From NCBI GenBank assembly GCA_902607435.1, contig CACLJX010000003.1, forward strand, positions 62,001-126,000: a stretch of 64,000 nucleotides of DNA. The letters run 5' to 3'. Position numbers and translations under genes: made by a program. Source of the stretch: an uncultured Alphaproteobacteria bacterium (lineage in GTDB: Bacteria > Pseudomonadota > Alphaproteobacteria > HIMB59 > GCA-002718135). Position 1 is the first letter of the stretch; every line of letters begins with the position of its first letter. Under the pieces are notes generated by a model. That model saw only the letters and a program-made list of their open reading frames with translations. It ran no database searches and had not been told where the DNA came from. Below are positions 17,056 to 27,800 of this stretch, in pieces.

Positions 17056-19458
17056 TTATTGTCTTAATTTACCCTCAAAGGTTTTTGAGATAAGATCAAT
17101 AATAGTATTTGATATTTTTTCTATTTCATCGTCAGTAAAAGTTTTTTCTATTGGTTGTAATACTACTTTAAATGCAATACTTTTCATATTTTCAGGAAGA
17201 TTGCTTCCTTCAAAAACATCAAAAATTGAAACTTTTTTTATTAGTTGCTTATCAATTTTTTTAATTTTATTGATAATTTCACCTGCTTTAATATTTTTTG
17301 GAAACAAAAAAGCAAAATCTCTTTCAACTGCCTGCAATGTATTATTATCATATACATTTTTTGTTGATGTTTTTTTTGATTGAAATTGACCTAATTGATC
17401 TAAAAATATCTCAAAACCACTAACATTAGTTTTTATTTCAAGTTTTTTAAGAATATAAGGATGTATTTCTCCAAAATTTGCAATAATATTATTACTAATT
17501 TTTAGTTGCGCAGATTTGCCGGGATGAAAAAAATTATTAGTAACTTCTTCGTGCAATAAATTAGCAACAGGAATATTAAGTTGATTAAGAATGAAATATA
17601 CATCACTTTTTACATCAAAAATATCTGAAATTCTTTTCTCATCATTCCAAGTATTAGCTTGAATTGTTCCATATAAAATACCTGTCGCCATCATTTGTTG
17701 ATCCTGTTCTCTATAACCAGAAAATTGTGGCCCAACCTCAAATAATCTACCATTGTTATAAAAATGACTAATATTTTTATTAATAGAACTTAATAAATTT
17801 GGAAAAATAGAAGTACGCATTGTATCCAAGTCAGTGCTGATTGGATTTTTAATTTTCACACAATCTTTATTGTTTTGAATATTTGCAAACTCTGAAGAAA
17901 CAAATGACCATGTAATAGTTTCTAAATATCCTCTACTTGCAATGACTCTTTTTGATTTGTAAAATGCTTTTAAGTTATCATTTAAAACTTCTTCTTTGAC
18001 TTTAGTGTTTTTTATAACTGACTTTGGTTCAATTTTATCATATCCATAAATTCTAAGAATTTCTTCAACTAAATCTGCTTCACCCTCAATATCAGGTCTA
18101 TAGAGAGGAATTTTAACATTACATTTTTCACCCGAATTATTTGAAACTTTAAATCCTAATTTGTTAAGTATTTCTTCTTGATTTTTTTTATCTATATCTA
18201 ATCCTCCAAGAGAATTGATTCTGTTAAAATTATATTCGATATTTTGTCCAGATATCTCATAATCACCAGATATTGTAATCTTACTTACTTCACCGCCACA
18301 TAAATCTAAAATCATCTCTGTTGCTTTATCAACACCCCAATCAATAGAAGTAGTATCAACCCCTCTCTCAAAACGAAACCTAGCATCACTTTGCAAATTC
18401 AATTCTCTTCCTGTTTTAGTAACACTTATTGGATCAAATAAAGCTACTTCTAAAAAAACATTAGTTGTATCCATTGAGCAACCACTATAAAAACCGCCCA
18501 TAACACCACCAATACCGTGAAGTTTTTCATTATCAGCAATTACAACCATATTAGAAGATAATTTGTATTCTTCTTCATCAAGTGTTTTGCAAAGTTCTCC
18601 TTCCCTGGCTAAACGCATCGATAAATTACCAGACAATTTATCAGCATCATAAACATGAAGAGGTCTTCCTAGATCAAAAGTAATAAAGTTAGTTATATCA
18701 ACTAAAGCAGAAATAGGTCTCAATCCAATAGATAATAATTTCTTTTTAAGCCAATCAGGACTTTCAATATTTTTTATATTTCTAAATAATCTACCTGATA
18801 CACAAGGACATAATTTTTCATCATTTTTATTAAATTTTCTTTGCCATTTAATTTTACTATCAAAACTTCCTTCAATTTTTTTTATTGTTAAATTTTTAAG
18901 CTTACCTATACCTGCTGCAAAAAGATCTCTCGCGATGCCTCTAACAGATAAACAATCAGATCTGTTTGGTGTGATATTTATTTCAATTATAGGATCATTC
19001 AATCCATAAATTTCACAAAATGAATCTCCAACTTTATATTTTTGGTCAATTTCAATAATTCCATCATGTTCATCAGATATTCCCATTTCCCTTTCAGAAA
19101 CAAGCATTCCACATGATTCAACACCTCTAATTTTTGATTTTTTTAATTTTAATTGCGTTCCAGGAATAAAACTATTTTCTGGAGCAAAAACTCCAAGCAT
19201 TCCTTCTCTAACATTGTTTGCTCCACAAACTACTTGAAGATCGCCACTAGTAGTTTTAACGCTACATACTTTTAACCTATCAGCATCAGGATGTTTGCTT
19301 GTTTTTATAACTTTAGCTACTGTAAATGGTTTGAGTTCCTGAGACCTATCTTCAATAGATTCAACCTCTAAACCAATATTTGTTAAAGTATTCTCAATAA
19401 GTTTTATATCAGAATCAGTATCTAAATGTTCTTTTAGCCAACTCAAAGTAAATTTCAT
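17056..19458 (-). CDS. pheT: Phenylalanyl-tRNA synthetase beta subunit
   Basis: 800 residues, the normal length. From the N-terminus: [14 protein letters not shown], an EMAP/OB tRNA-binding domain (about residues 40-150), B3/B4 editing region, B5 domain (about 400-480), a catalytic-like core ([12 protein letters not shown]) and a C-terminal anticodon-binding FDX-ACB domain ([10 protein letters not shown]). It works in the cytoplasm with PheS as an alpha2beta2 enzyme that charges tRNA-Phe. It begins 2 nt after pheS. Confidence 0.98.
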   Translation of the reverse strand: MKFTLSWLKEHLDTDSDIKLIENTLTNIGLEVESIEDRSQELKPFTVAKVIKTSKHPDADRLKVCSVKTTSGDLQVVCGANNVREGMLGVFAPENSFIPGTQLKLKKSKIRGVESCGMLVSEREMGISDEHDGIIEIDQKYKVGDSFCEIYGLNDPIIEINITPNRSDCLSVRGIARDLFAAGIGKLKNLTIKKIEGSFDSKIKWQRKFNKNDEKLCPCVSGRLFRNIKNIESPDWLKKKLLSIGLRPISALVDITNFITFDLGRPLHVYDADKLSGNLSMRLAREGELCKTLDEEEYKLSSNMVVIADNEKLHGIGGVMGGFYSGCSMDTTNVFLEVALFDPISVTKTGRELNLQSDARFRFERGVDTTSIDWGVDKATEMILDLCGGEVSKITISGDYEISGQNIEYNFNRINSLGGLDIDKKNQEEILNKLGFKVSNNSGEKCNVKIPLYRPDIEGEADLVEEILRIYGYDKIEPKSVIKNTKVKEEVLNDNLKAFYKSKRVIASRGYLETITWSFVSSEFANIQNNKDCVKIKNPISTDLDTMRTSIFPNLLSSINKNISHFYNNGRLFEVGPQFSGYREQDQQMMATGILYGTIQANTWNDEKRISDIFDVKSDVYFILNQLNIPVANLLHEEVTNNFFHPGKSAQLKISNNIIANFGEIHPYILKKLEIKTNVSGFEIFLDQLGQFQSKKTSTKNVYDNNTLQAVERDFAFLFPKNIKAGEIINKIKKIDKQLIKKVSIFDVFEGSNLPENMKSIAFKVVLQPIEKTFTDDEIEKISNTIIDLISKTFEGKLRQ

Positions 19459-19460
19459 AA

Positions 19461-20525
19461 TTAGATTCCAGATGATGAAGATATATCTAGCGGATTGGAG
19501 CCATAATGATTAAGCCATTTGAAATCACTATCAAAAAATCCTCGCATATCAGTAATACCATATTTAAGCATAGATAAACGCTCTATTCCCATACCAAATG
19601 CAAATCCTTGATATTTGTTTGAATCTATTTTGCAATTTTGCAAAACACGTGGATTTACCATCCCACAGCCAAGAATCTCTAACCATTGGTCACCTTCTCC
19701 AATTTTAATTAGATTATTATCCTTAGTAAAAGCAACATCCATTTCTGCACTTGGTTCTGTAAAAGGAAAATAACTTGGTCTAAATCTATATTGTAAATCA
19801 TTAATCTCAAAAAATTCTTTTAAAAAATCAACTAAACAACCTTTTAAATGTGCCATTGTTGAACTCTCATCTATTAAAAGACCTTCTACTTGATGAAACA
19901 TAGGAGTGTGTGTAGCATCTGAATCGCTTCGATAGGTTCTTCCTGGCACAATAATTCTTATAGGAGGTTTTGTATCAAGCATAGTTCTAACTTGAACAGG
20001 ACTTGTATGAGTTCGTAATACTTTTTCTTCTTCTTCTATTGAACTCTCAATGTAAAAAGTATCTTGCATTTCTCTTGCTGGATGATGTGATGGTATATTA
20101 AGCGCCGTAAAATTATTAAAATCAGATTCAATGTCAGGGCCACTTTCAACAGCAAACCCCATCGAAGAAAAAATATCAATAATTTTATATAAAGATTGAC
20201 TAATTGGGTGAATTTTCCCAGACTGATAATCTCTTGCAGGTAAGGTTACATCAACTTTCTCTTTTTTTACTAATTCATTGATTATTGAATTTGCTATTGA
20301 ATCTTTTTTCTTTAACAATTCATTTTCAAAAAAGGTTTTAATTAAATTTAGTTTTTTTCCTTTTTCTTTTTTTTCTTGAATTGGCATAGAGGACAAAGAT
20401 TTCATCTCTAAGGTTAACAAACCTTTTTTTCCAAGGTAGTAAACACGTAATTTTTCAAGTTCTGCCAAACTTGATACAGTGTCAATCTTGTTTGCTATGT
20501 CATTCTTATCAAATATTGAAGACAT
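19461..20525 (-). CDS. pheS: Phenylalanyl-tRNA synthetase alpha subunit
   Basis: 354 residues. It has an N-terminal coiled-coil for tRNA binding (about residues 1-90) and a class II synthetase core with motif 2 (TYRSDSDATHTPMFHQVEG) and motif 3 (GFAFGMGIERLSMLKYGI). It forms the active site for phenylalanine activation. It sits 33 nt downstream of rplT in the usual rpmI-rplT-pheS-pheT order. Confidence 0.98.
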   Translation of the reverse strand: MSSIFDKNDIANKIDTVSSLAELEKLRVYYLGKKGLLTLEMKSLSSMPIQEKKEKGKKLNLIKTFFENELLKKKDSIANSIINELVKKEKVDVTLPARDYQSGKIHPISQSLYKIIDIFSSMGFAVESGPDIESDFNNFTALNIPSHHPAREMQDTFYIESSIEEEEKVLRTHTSPVQVRTMLDTKPPIRIIVPGRTYRSDSDATHTPMFHQVEGLLIDESSTMAHLKGCLVDFLKEFFEINDLQYRFRPSYFPFTEPSAEMDVAFTKDNNLIKIGEGDQWLEILGCGMVNPRVLQNCKIDSNKYQGFAFGMGIERLSMLKYGITDMRGFFDSDFKWLNHYGSNPLDISSSSGI

Positions 20526-20558
20526 AGATATATATATAAATTATGTGACGGAAAAAAA

Positions 20559-20912
20559 CTACCTAGCAGATTGGACTTTTTCAACTAAAGCTTTAAAGAC
20601 CTCAGGTTGATTGACAACTAATTCTGCTAATATTTTTCTATCTATTTCAATTGTAGCTTTTTTTAATCCATTAATAAATTGAGAATACGTTATTCCATGT
20701 AATCGTACACCGGCATTAATACGCTGAATCCACAAACCTCGAAAATTACTTTTTCTTTTTCTTCGATCACGATAAGCATACTGCATACCTCGTTCAACAG
20801 CCTGAACTGCTACTCTAAATACATTTTTCCTTCTACCATAATAACCTTTTGCTCTTTTAATGACTTTTTTATGCCTTGCTCTCGCTGTCACACCTCTTGA
20901 TACCCTTGCCAT
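20559..20912 (-). CDS. rplT: 50S ribosomal protein L20
   Basis: 117 residues, very basic, beginning [33 protein letters not shown] as in most L20 proteins. It binds 23S rRNA early in 50S assembly. In several bacteria L20 represses its own operon by binding mRNA upstream of rpmI; the GC-richer infC-rpmI spacer is a candidate site here. It starts 9 nt after rpmI. Confidence 0.98.
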   Translation of the reverse strand: MARVSRGVTARARHKKVIKRAKGYYGRRKNVFRVAVQAVERGMQYAYRDRRKRKSNFRGLWIQRINAGVRLHGITYSQFINGLKKATIEIDRKILAELVVNQPEVFKALVEKVQSAR

Positions 20913-20921
20913 AGTTTATTC

Positions 20922-21122
20922 CTATTTATTGTAAGGCAACATATGATCAATCAAAGATGCGTCGCTAGGGGCCATTATGCTTGATTTTTTCGTATTGCGG
21001 ATAAATTTATTACTTCGCTTAGTCATACCATGTCTTTTTCCAGATGGTTTGAACTTAATTTTACCAGAAGCAGTTCTAGAAAAGCGTTTTTTAATACTAC
21101 TTTTTGTCTTAAGCTTGGGCAT
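20922..21122 (-). CDS. rpmI: 50S ribosomal protein L35
   Basis: 66 residues, [23 protein letters not shown], the normal size and sequence pattern for L35. A strong AAGGAG ribosome site with good spacing precedes the ATG at 21122. It is the second gene of the infC operon. Confidence 0.98.
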   Translation of the reverse strand: MPKLKTKSSIKKRFSRTASGKIKFKPSGKRHGMTKRSNKFIRNTKKSSIMAPSDASLIDHMLPYNK

Positions 21123-21231
21123 TTCTTCTCCTTAAATGATATTAACCGCCAGGCTGCCCTGCATGCCATAACTGATTTCAGGGGACTTATATCGAATTAC
21201 TTTAAAAGTATCAATGATCTTATTTTTAAAC
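21123..21231 (-). promoter_or_regulatory. infC-rpmI spacer, candidate structured mRNA leader
   Basis: The 109-nt spacer contains a stretch clearly richer in G+C than the surrounding DNA. In the RNA sense, CCCTG (near 21182) can pair with CAGGG (near 21160). The same CAGGG can instead pair with the following CCTG as CAGG-GCAG-CCTG. Two exclusive pairings just before the rpmI ribosome site fit ribosomal-protein autoregulation, probably by L20. This is structure by eye only. Confidence 0.4.
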
Positions 21232-21768
21232 TTATTTATTAATTTGAGGAGCCAAAACCATCATAATTTGTTTTCCCTCTGATTTGGGGGGAACTTCTAA
21301 TCTTGCATATTCAGCTACCTGTTCTATCAATCTTTTAAGCAAATCTATACCAAGATTTTGATGTTCCATTTCTCTACCACGAAAACGCATAGAAACTTTA
21401 ACTTTATTTCCTCCAGCAATAAATTTAGATAAAGCTTTTATTTTAACATCATAATCATGTTTATCAATTCCTGGTCTCATTTTAATTTCTTTTACTTCAA
21501 ATGTTTTTTGTTTCTTTTTTGCTTCTTTTTTACTTTTTTGTTCTTTGTATTTCAATTTACCATAATCAATGATTTTACAAACTGGAGGATTTGCTTCAGG
21601 AGAAACTTCAACAAGATCAAAACCTTCATCTTCAGCTCGATTTAAAGCCTCTCGAATACTAATAATACCTAACTGCTCACCTGTAGAAGATATAACTCTT
21701 ACCTCTCCTGCAGTTATGTGTTCATTAGTGCGTGGTCCAGTATCTTTTTTTCTATAATTAAGACTCAA
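21232..21768 (-). CDS. infC: Translation initiation factor IF-3
   Basis: 178 residues with both domains: N-terminal (GPRTNEHITAGEVRVISSTGEQLG, VEVSPEANPPVCKIIDYGK) and C-terminal (EIKMRPGIDKHDYDVK, KVSMRFRGREM). IF-3 keeps ribosomal subunits apart and checks the start codon. The start used here is TTG at 21768. An ATT six codons upstream (21786) is in frame and also possible, since infC often uses a rare ATT start for self-regulation. Neither has an obvious ribosome site. It is the first gene of the operon. Confidence 0.96.
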   Translation of the reverse strand: MSLNYRKKDTGPRTNEHITAGEVRVISSTGEQLGIISIREALNRAEDEGFDLVEVSPEANPPVCKIIDYGKLKYKEQKSKKEAKKKQKTFEVKEIKMRPGIDKHDYDVKIKALSKFIAGGNKVKVSMRFRGREMEHQNLGIDLLKRLIEQVAEYARLEVPPKSEGKQIMMVLAPQINK

Positions 21769-21795
21769 AACTAAAGATGCTCTAATGTTATGGAA

Positions 21796-21812
21796 ATGCT
21801 AAAAATTAGCAT
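21796..21812 (-). promoter_or_regulatory. Small hairpin in the infC leader
   Basis: ATGCTAA-AAA-TTAGCAT, a perfect 7-bp stem with a 3-nt loop, 28-44 nt upstream of the infC TTG start. No U-run follows, so it is not a plain terminator. It may be a leader structure affecting initiation. The rest of the 223-nt gap (21769-21991) shows no gene. Confidence 0.35.
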
Positions 21813-21991
21813 AAAGAAAAAATTAAACTTAATTTCATATTTTTATAAATTGGATATAGAATGATTTAATTAAATGTTCAAGACCTGATTTAATAATATT
21901 TTAATGATATCTTGAAAAAACAAATATATCACAATTTTTCAATATTATAGCTAATTCTAAAGTTAAACTTAATGAAAAAATATTGAATAAT

Positions 21992-22912
21992 TTAGTATAG
22001 ATTATTTTTTTCAATAAGGTCAATGACCTCTTTAACTGTAATATCTTTTACAGAAGAAGAAAATATTTTATAAATATGATCTCCACTAGACAAATTAGCT
22101 TTAGAAACTTTATTATCATTTGCAATCCAAATAAGCTTTTTATTTGCAAGCGAAGCTATATGACCCGGTCCTGTATCATTTGAAATTATAATTGAAGATT
22201 TTAAAGCAAATGAATAAATAATTTCTGGTGGCGATTGATCAACTTTGTTAATAACATTCTTACAAATATTAAGAATGGGCAAAATATCATTGAAATCGTT
22301 ATATGTTCCTATGACACATATAATAAATCCGCAGTCTTCAAAATATTTTGCAATTTTAGCAAACTTTTCTGGTTGCCATTGTTTATAATTTGCGCCTTTT
22401 GATACACCTGGAATAATAAGTGCCAATGGTTTGTTCGGGTTTTCTTTCAGTTTAACTTTTAACCAATTATAATTTTGATTATCTATTTTTTTTATTCCAA
22501 TTAAGCTTAATTGATTAAATAAACCAGAAGTGGCTGTTTCACTTCCTTGGGGCTTTGTAAGATACCGATAATGTGCAAATGGTCTACAGCTGCAAATTTT
22601 AGCTGAGTAAAAAATACGAAAAAATATATTATATATTAAAGTTCTCTGTGAATTTTGAAGATCAATGATTAAATCAAATTGCTCATTACGTAATTTAAAA
22701 AGTGTTTTCAAACTTTTTAAAAAATTTTCTTTTCTATTATCTGCTAACAAAAATTCAAAAATATTCCATCTATTGAAAATATTAATATATTTATTTTCTG
22801 TTAGTAAATAAATTTTTGCATCAATATATTTGTTTCTTATTGAAGCTAAAACTGGAAGAGCAAATACAATATCACCCAAAGATCCATGTTTAATGATTAA
22901 TATTTTTTTCAC
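21992..22912 (-). CDS. Glycosyltransferase family 9 (heptosyltransferase-like)
   Basis: 306 residues. The N-terminal IIKHGSLGDIVFALPVLASI and the C-terminal ALKSSIIISNDTGPGHIASL are the two signatures of ADP-heptose:LPS heptosyltransferases. It probably adds heptose or a similar sugar to the LPS inner core. The start is GTG, overlapping the TAG stop of the preceding glycosyltransferase by one base (TAGTG), so the pair is coupled. Confidence 0.9.
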   Translation of the reverse strand: MKKILIIKHGSLGDIVFALPVLASIRNKYIDAKIYLLTENKYINIFNRWNIFEFLLADNRKENFLKSLKTLFKLRNEQFDLIIDLQNSQRTLIYNIFFRIFYSAKICSCRPFAHYRYLTKPQGSETATSGLFNQLSLIGIKKIDNQNYNWLKVKLKENPNKPLALIIPGVSKGANYKQWQPEKFAKIAKYFEDCGFIICVIGTYNDFNDILPILNICKNVINKVDQSPPEIIYSFALKSSIIISNDTGPGHIASLANKKLIWIANDNKVSKANLSSGDHIYKIFSSSVKDITVKEVIDLIEKNNLY

Positions 22913-24039
22913 TAAATATTTTCTTGATAAAATTTGTAATATTTCTTCAACATCATATTTTTTGAAAAATTTTGTATTATATGATTTCTTGAAACTTCAC
23001 CAAAATTGTTGATTGTATTTTGTGAAAATTTAAAAACTTGATTAATTTTTTCAATCATTTCATTTGTATTAAATGGACTAATAGTGAATAATTTATCTAA
23101 TCCCAATAATTGATTTTTTGCTCCTCCATAATTATAGCTTAATACAATCTTCTTCATCGCTAAACCCTCGGCTACTATCCTCCCGAATCCTTCAGGCTTT
23201 ACAGGTGCTGAAATAACAATATCAGCGCTTTTATACATAAATCGTGTGTCCTCTCTAGATAAATGTCCTAATATTTTGCAATTAGATAAAAGATCTCGTT
23301 TTTTTATTTCGTTAGTCAATTTATTTGTATAACTATGATTTTTATCATCCCCAATAAAATAACAAATTAAATTTTTAATATCTAATAGTTCAAGTATATT
23401 TAAAAATTCAATTTGTCCTTTCCAGGCAGTTAATCTTCCTGGGTATAAAATTATTTTTTTATCATTAGGTACATGATAATTAGATAAAAATTCTAAATAT
23501 TTATTTTCATCTTGAATTTCAGGATTAAAAAAATCTATATCTATACCTCTATTAATAACAGTAATTTTTTTTTCATTAATTTTATAAATATCTATAATTG
23601 AAGTTTTAACATATTCAGAGATAGCTATAATTTTATCAACCTTACATAATCCTTGGTTATAATATCTTTTTATAAAATTTTGATGACCATAAACATTGTG
23701 GAATGTGGATACTGTTTTAAATTTGTTATTTGCTATAAATTTTAAAATCCATGCAGGGACTCTGGACCGAACATGAACAATATTAATATTGTTTTTTTCA
23801 ATGAATATTTTTAATTTTTTTGCATTTTTAAACATAATAAAAATATTTTTTGAATAAAGAGGTAAGTTAAAATGGTGAATATGTTTCCTATTAAGTTGAT
23901 ACAACATTTTTCCTCCACTTGAAGCAATAAAAGATTTTAATCCTTTTGAAGCAATATAGTTAGCAACATCTATTGTTCCTTGTTCTACACCTCCAGATTC
24001 TAACGAAGGAACTAATTGTAATAATTTTAAATCTTTCAT
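22912..24039 (-). CDS. Glycosyltransferase family 4, LPS-core type
   Basis: 375 residues with LVPSLESGGVEQGTIDVANYI at the N-terminus (the GGVE/GG acceptor-side loop) and the donor motifs YPGRLTAWKGQIEFLNIL and PEGFGRIVAEGLAMKKIVLSYNYGG. It transfers a sugar to lipid A-core or a similar acceptor. Coupling with the GT9 gene points to LPS core synthesis. It is divergent from the alpha/beta hydrolase across a 40-nt gap. Confidence 0.9.
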   Translation of the reverse strand: MKDLKLLQLVPSLESGGVEQGTIDVANYIASKGLKSFIASSGGKMLYQLNRKHIHHFNLPLYSKNIFIMFKNAKKLKIFIEKNNINIVHVRSRVPAWILKFIANNKFKTVSTFHNVYGHQNFIKRYYNQGLCKVDKIIAISEYVKTSIIDIYKINEKKITVINRGIDIDFFNPEIQDENKYLEFLSNYHVPNDKKIILYPGRLTAWKGQIEFLNILELLDIKNLICYFIGDDKNHSYTNKLTNEIKKRDLLSNCKILGHLSREDTRFMYKSADIVISAPVKPEGFGRIVAEGLAMKKIVLSYNYGGAKNQLLGLDKLFTISPFNTNEMIEKINQVFKFSQNTINNFGEVSRNHIIQNFSKNMMLKKYYKFYQENI

Positions 24040-24079
24040 GAAAATATTTTATAATATAAACTAAAATTTTTTATATAAG

Positions 24080-24814
24080 ATGTCTTATTTCATAAATAAT
24101 TTAAATCAAAAAATTGCATATAAATTTTTTAAAGGAAAGTCGCCTGGTATAGTGTTTATCCATGGATTAAATTCAGACATGGAGGGCACAAAAGCTATAA
24201 GTATTGAAAAATTTGCAAAAAAAAGAGGTTTATCATACTTACGTTTTGACTGTAGAGGACATGGTAAATCACATGGTAAATTTGAAGAATTGACTATTTC
24301 TGACTGGAAAAAGGATTTAATTGATATTTTAGATAACATCACAAAAGGACCACAAATATTAATTGGTAGTAGCATGGGAGGATGGCTAATGTTACTTGCG
24401 GCCAGAGCAAGAAAATCTCGAATTGCAGCTCTAATGGGATTAGCTGCTGCTCCAGATTTTACAAAATACCTTTTTGCTGAACTGCCACAAAGAGTTCAAA
24501 ATGAAATTAATAAAAATGGAATTTCGAAAGTAAAAAAATGGAAATATAACTATACTTTTACAAAAAAATTTTTTCAAGAAGGTAAAAAAAATTTTATTTT
24601 AAATAATAATTTTTTATTTAATAAACCAATAATCCTTATACATGGTCTCAAAGATAAAGATGTTTCGTCACAAATAACCCAAAAAATCTTAAACAAAACT
24701 ACGAGTAAAAATGTTCAAATTAGATATTTAAAAAATAGTGATCATAGATTATCAAGTAAGAACGATCTCAAGATAATTTATAATGCAATTGAAAATATAT
24801 TAAATTTAATTTAA
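24080..24814 (+). CDS. Alpha/beta hydrolase
   Basis: 244 residues with HGLNSDMEGTKA (oxyanion loop), RFDCRGHGKSHG, the nucleophile elbow GSSMGGW (Ser near residue 96), a likely acid in HGLKDKDV and the catalytic His in NSDHRLSS. It resembles short ABHD10-type acyl thioesterases/esterases found widely in alphaproteobacteria. The natural substrate is unknown. Its last 4 bases overlap the convergent gltB end. Confidence 0.9.
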   Translation: MSYFINNLNQKIAYKFFKGKSPGIVFIHGLNSDMEGTKAISIEKFAKKRGLSYLRFDCRGHGKSHGKFEELTISDWKKDLIDILDNITKGPQILIGSSMGGWLMLLAARARKSRIAALMGLAAAPDFTKYLFAELPQRVQNEINKNGISKVKKWKYNYTFTKKFFQEGKKNFILNNNFLFNKPIILIHGLKDKDVSSQITQKILNKTTSKNVQIRYLKNSDHRLSSKNDLKIIYNAIENILNLI

Positions 24815-27800
24815 GCTGATTTAGCTTCATTAATTAATACAGGTTTTTCAAATTTATTTATCATTTCTTTAGGTATAACTTGCCAAAAGCATAGTTTTTC
24901 TTTTTCCCATGTGTTCAATAATTCTTTAGCATGAAATGATTTTGTTTTATCACAATGATCTTCGATCATTGTTTTTAAAATATTCTCCCAATAACTTGTC
25001 ATTTGTTGTTGATAAATCACATCCTCTAAGTTAATTCTTAAAGGCAATAATCCTGCTTTATCATAAACAAAAGCCATACCACCCGTCATACCTGCTGCAA
25101 AATTGTTTCCAACTTGTCCAAGTATCACAGCTTTACCTCCTGTCATGTATTCACAACCATTATCTCCACAACCTTCAACTACTGTTTCTGCGCCTGAATT
25201 TCTAACACAAAAACGTTCACCAGTTATTCCTGCTGCATATAATTTGCCTTTTGTTGCCCCATATAAACATACATTACCAATAATCACGCTATCTTTTGCA
25301 ACAATATTAGAAGAAGTATTTGGACGAACAATTATTGTACCACCTGATAATCCTTTACCAACATAATCATTAGCATCACCAAAAACTTCCAAAGTAATCC
25401 CTTTTACAGTGAAAGCTCCAAGAGATTGGCCCGCTGATCCTCTTAAACGAATAGATAAATGATTATCATCAAGAGCGTGCATGCCAAATTTTTTTGTTAC
25501 TACTGAAGATAAGTATGCACCTATTGCCCTTTGAGTATTATTAATGTTGTAAGTTAATTGAATTTTTTCTTTATTATTAAATAGATTAGAAGCATCTTTT
25601 AATATTTCGACATCCAAGCTTTGCGGTACTTCGTTTCTATTTTGATTTTTCGCCGCATAGTCACCAATATCAGAATCAATTTTTGTTAAAATTGGATTCA
25701 GATCTAAATCATCAAGGTCAGTACTGCCTCTATTAAGTTGATATAATAGATCAGTTCTGCCGACTATATCATTTAAGCTAGTAAATCCTAAAGAGGCTAG
25801 GATTTCTCTTACTTCTTCTGCAATAAAAGAAAATAAATTAATAACTTTTTCTGGTGTTCCTGTAAACTTAGCTCTTAGCTTCGCATCTTGTGTACAAACA
25901 CCAACAGGGCATGTATTAGAATGACATTGTCTAACCATTATACATCCCATAGCTACTAAACTAGCTGTGCCAATTCCATATTCTTCTGCGCCTAGCATTG
26001 CAGCTATAACAACATCTTTTCCAGTTTTTAATCCTCCATCAGTTCTTAAAATTACTTTATCACGAAGATTATTAAGAGAAAGAACTTGATGTACCTCACT
26101 AAGTCCAATTTCCCAAGGTAATCCTGCGTACTTAATACTTGTTTGTGGACTTGCGCCTGTTCCTCCTACATGACCTGAAATAAGAATTACATCAGCTTTT
26201 GCTTTAGCTACGCCTGCTGCAATCGTACCAATACCAGATTGTGCAACTAACTTTACACAAACTTTTGCCTCTGGGTTGATTTGTTTTAAGTCATAAATAA
26301 GCTGAGCTAGATCTTCTATTGAATATATATCATGGTGAGGAGGAGGACTAATAAGCGTCACACCTTCGATTGAGTAACGGAGCTTAGCTATGATTGATGA
26401 AACTTTACCTCCTGGTAATTGACCTCCTTCACCTGGTTTTGCACCTTGAGCAATTTTAATTTCTATTTCTTTACAGTTATTTAGATATTCCGCAGTTACT
26501 CCAAAGCGCGCACTAGCAATTTGTTTGATTGCAGATGATGGATTATCACCATTAACTTTAGGAACAAACCTTTCTGGATCCTCCCCACCTTCTCCAGAAC
26601 CAGATTTTGCACCTATTCTATTCATCGCAATAGAAAGAGTTTCATGAGCTTCAATGCTTAAAGCACCAAATGAAATACTAGGTGAAGTAAGTTTTTTTCT
26701 TATTTGATTTGTGCTTTCAACTTTATCTGTTGTTAAACTTTTTCTATTGGATTTATAATTCAATAAATCGCGTAAATTAATTGGATCATAGTTATTAACG
26801 ATTTCAGAATATTTTTTATAAGTTGAGTAACTTTCGGTACCTACTGCACTTTGAAGCATATGAATAGAAGTAGCTTCAAAAGCATGCCGATCTCCTCCTT
26901 TTCTATATCGATAAAAACCACCTATAGGTAAAGTTATTATTTCTTCATCAAATGCTTTATTGTGAATCTCGAGTGTTCTTTTTTCTAAACCAGGAAGTCC
27001 AATTCCCGAAATACGTGAAGTCATCGTAGGGAAATATTCTGCCATCAAACTTCTGCTGAGTCCAACAGCTTCAAAATTACACCCTCCTCTATATGAACTT
27101 ACAACTGAAATGCCCATTTTGCTCATAATTTTTAATATGCCGTTTTTGACTGTATTAATATATTGCTCAACACATTGTTCGTAGGATAAATTATTAAATA
27201 AACCTTTTTGATGCCTGTCCGCAATTGCTTGCTGAGCCATATACGCATTAATACTTGTTGCACCAACACCAAGTAATACTGCAAAGTAATGAATATCTAG
27301 ACACTCTGCGGACTGAATATTTAGTGAAATAAAGGTTCTAAGATTTTTCTTTATGAGATGGTGATGTACTGAACTTGTTGCAAGTATCATTGGTAAGGCG
27401 ATACGATTTGCAGAAAACTCTTTGTCAGTTAAAATAATATGAACATACCCGCTACGTACAGCATGTTCAGCCTCTTTATTAATTTTGTCTAATTCTTTTT
27501 TAAAAGAAATGTTTTTGTTATTTTTTTCAAATGTAGTATCAATGATTTTAACACTTTCGCCCATGTACTGGCGCAAAGTTTTAAATTGGTTTATTGATAG
27601 TACTGGAGAACTTAATTGAAGATGATCACATTGGTCTTCACTTTCATTAAGAATATTACTTAAATGGCCAATACGAGTTCTTAAACTCATCACTACTTTT
27701 TCACGCAAACTATCTATGGGTGGGTTTGTTACCTGACTAAAGTTTTGACGAAAAAAGTTATGCAATCCACGGTATTTATTGGATAAGACTGCAAGAGGGG

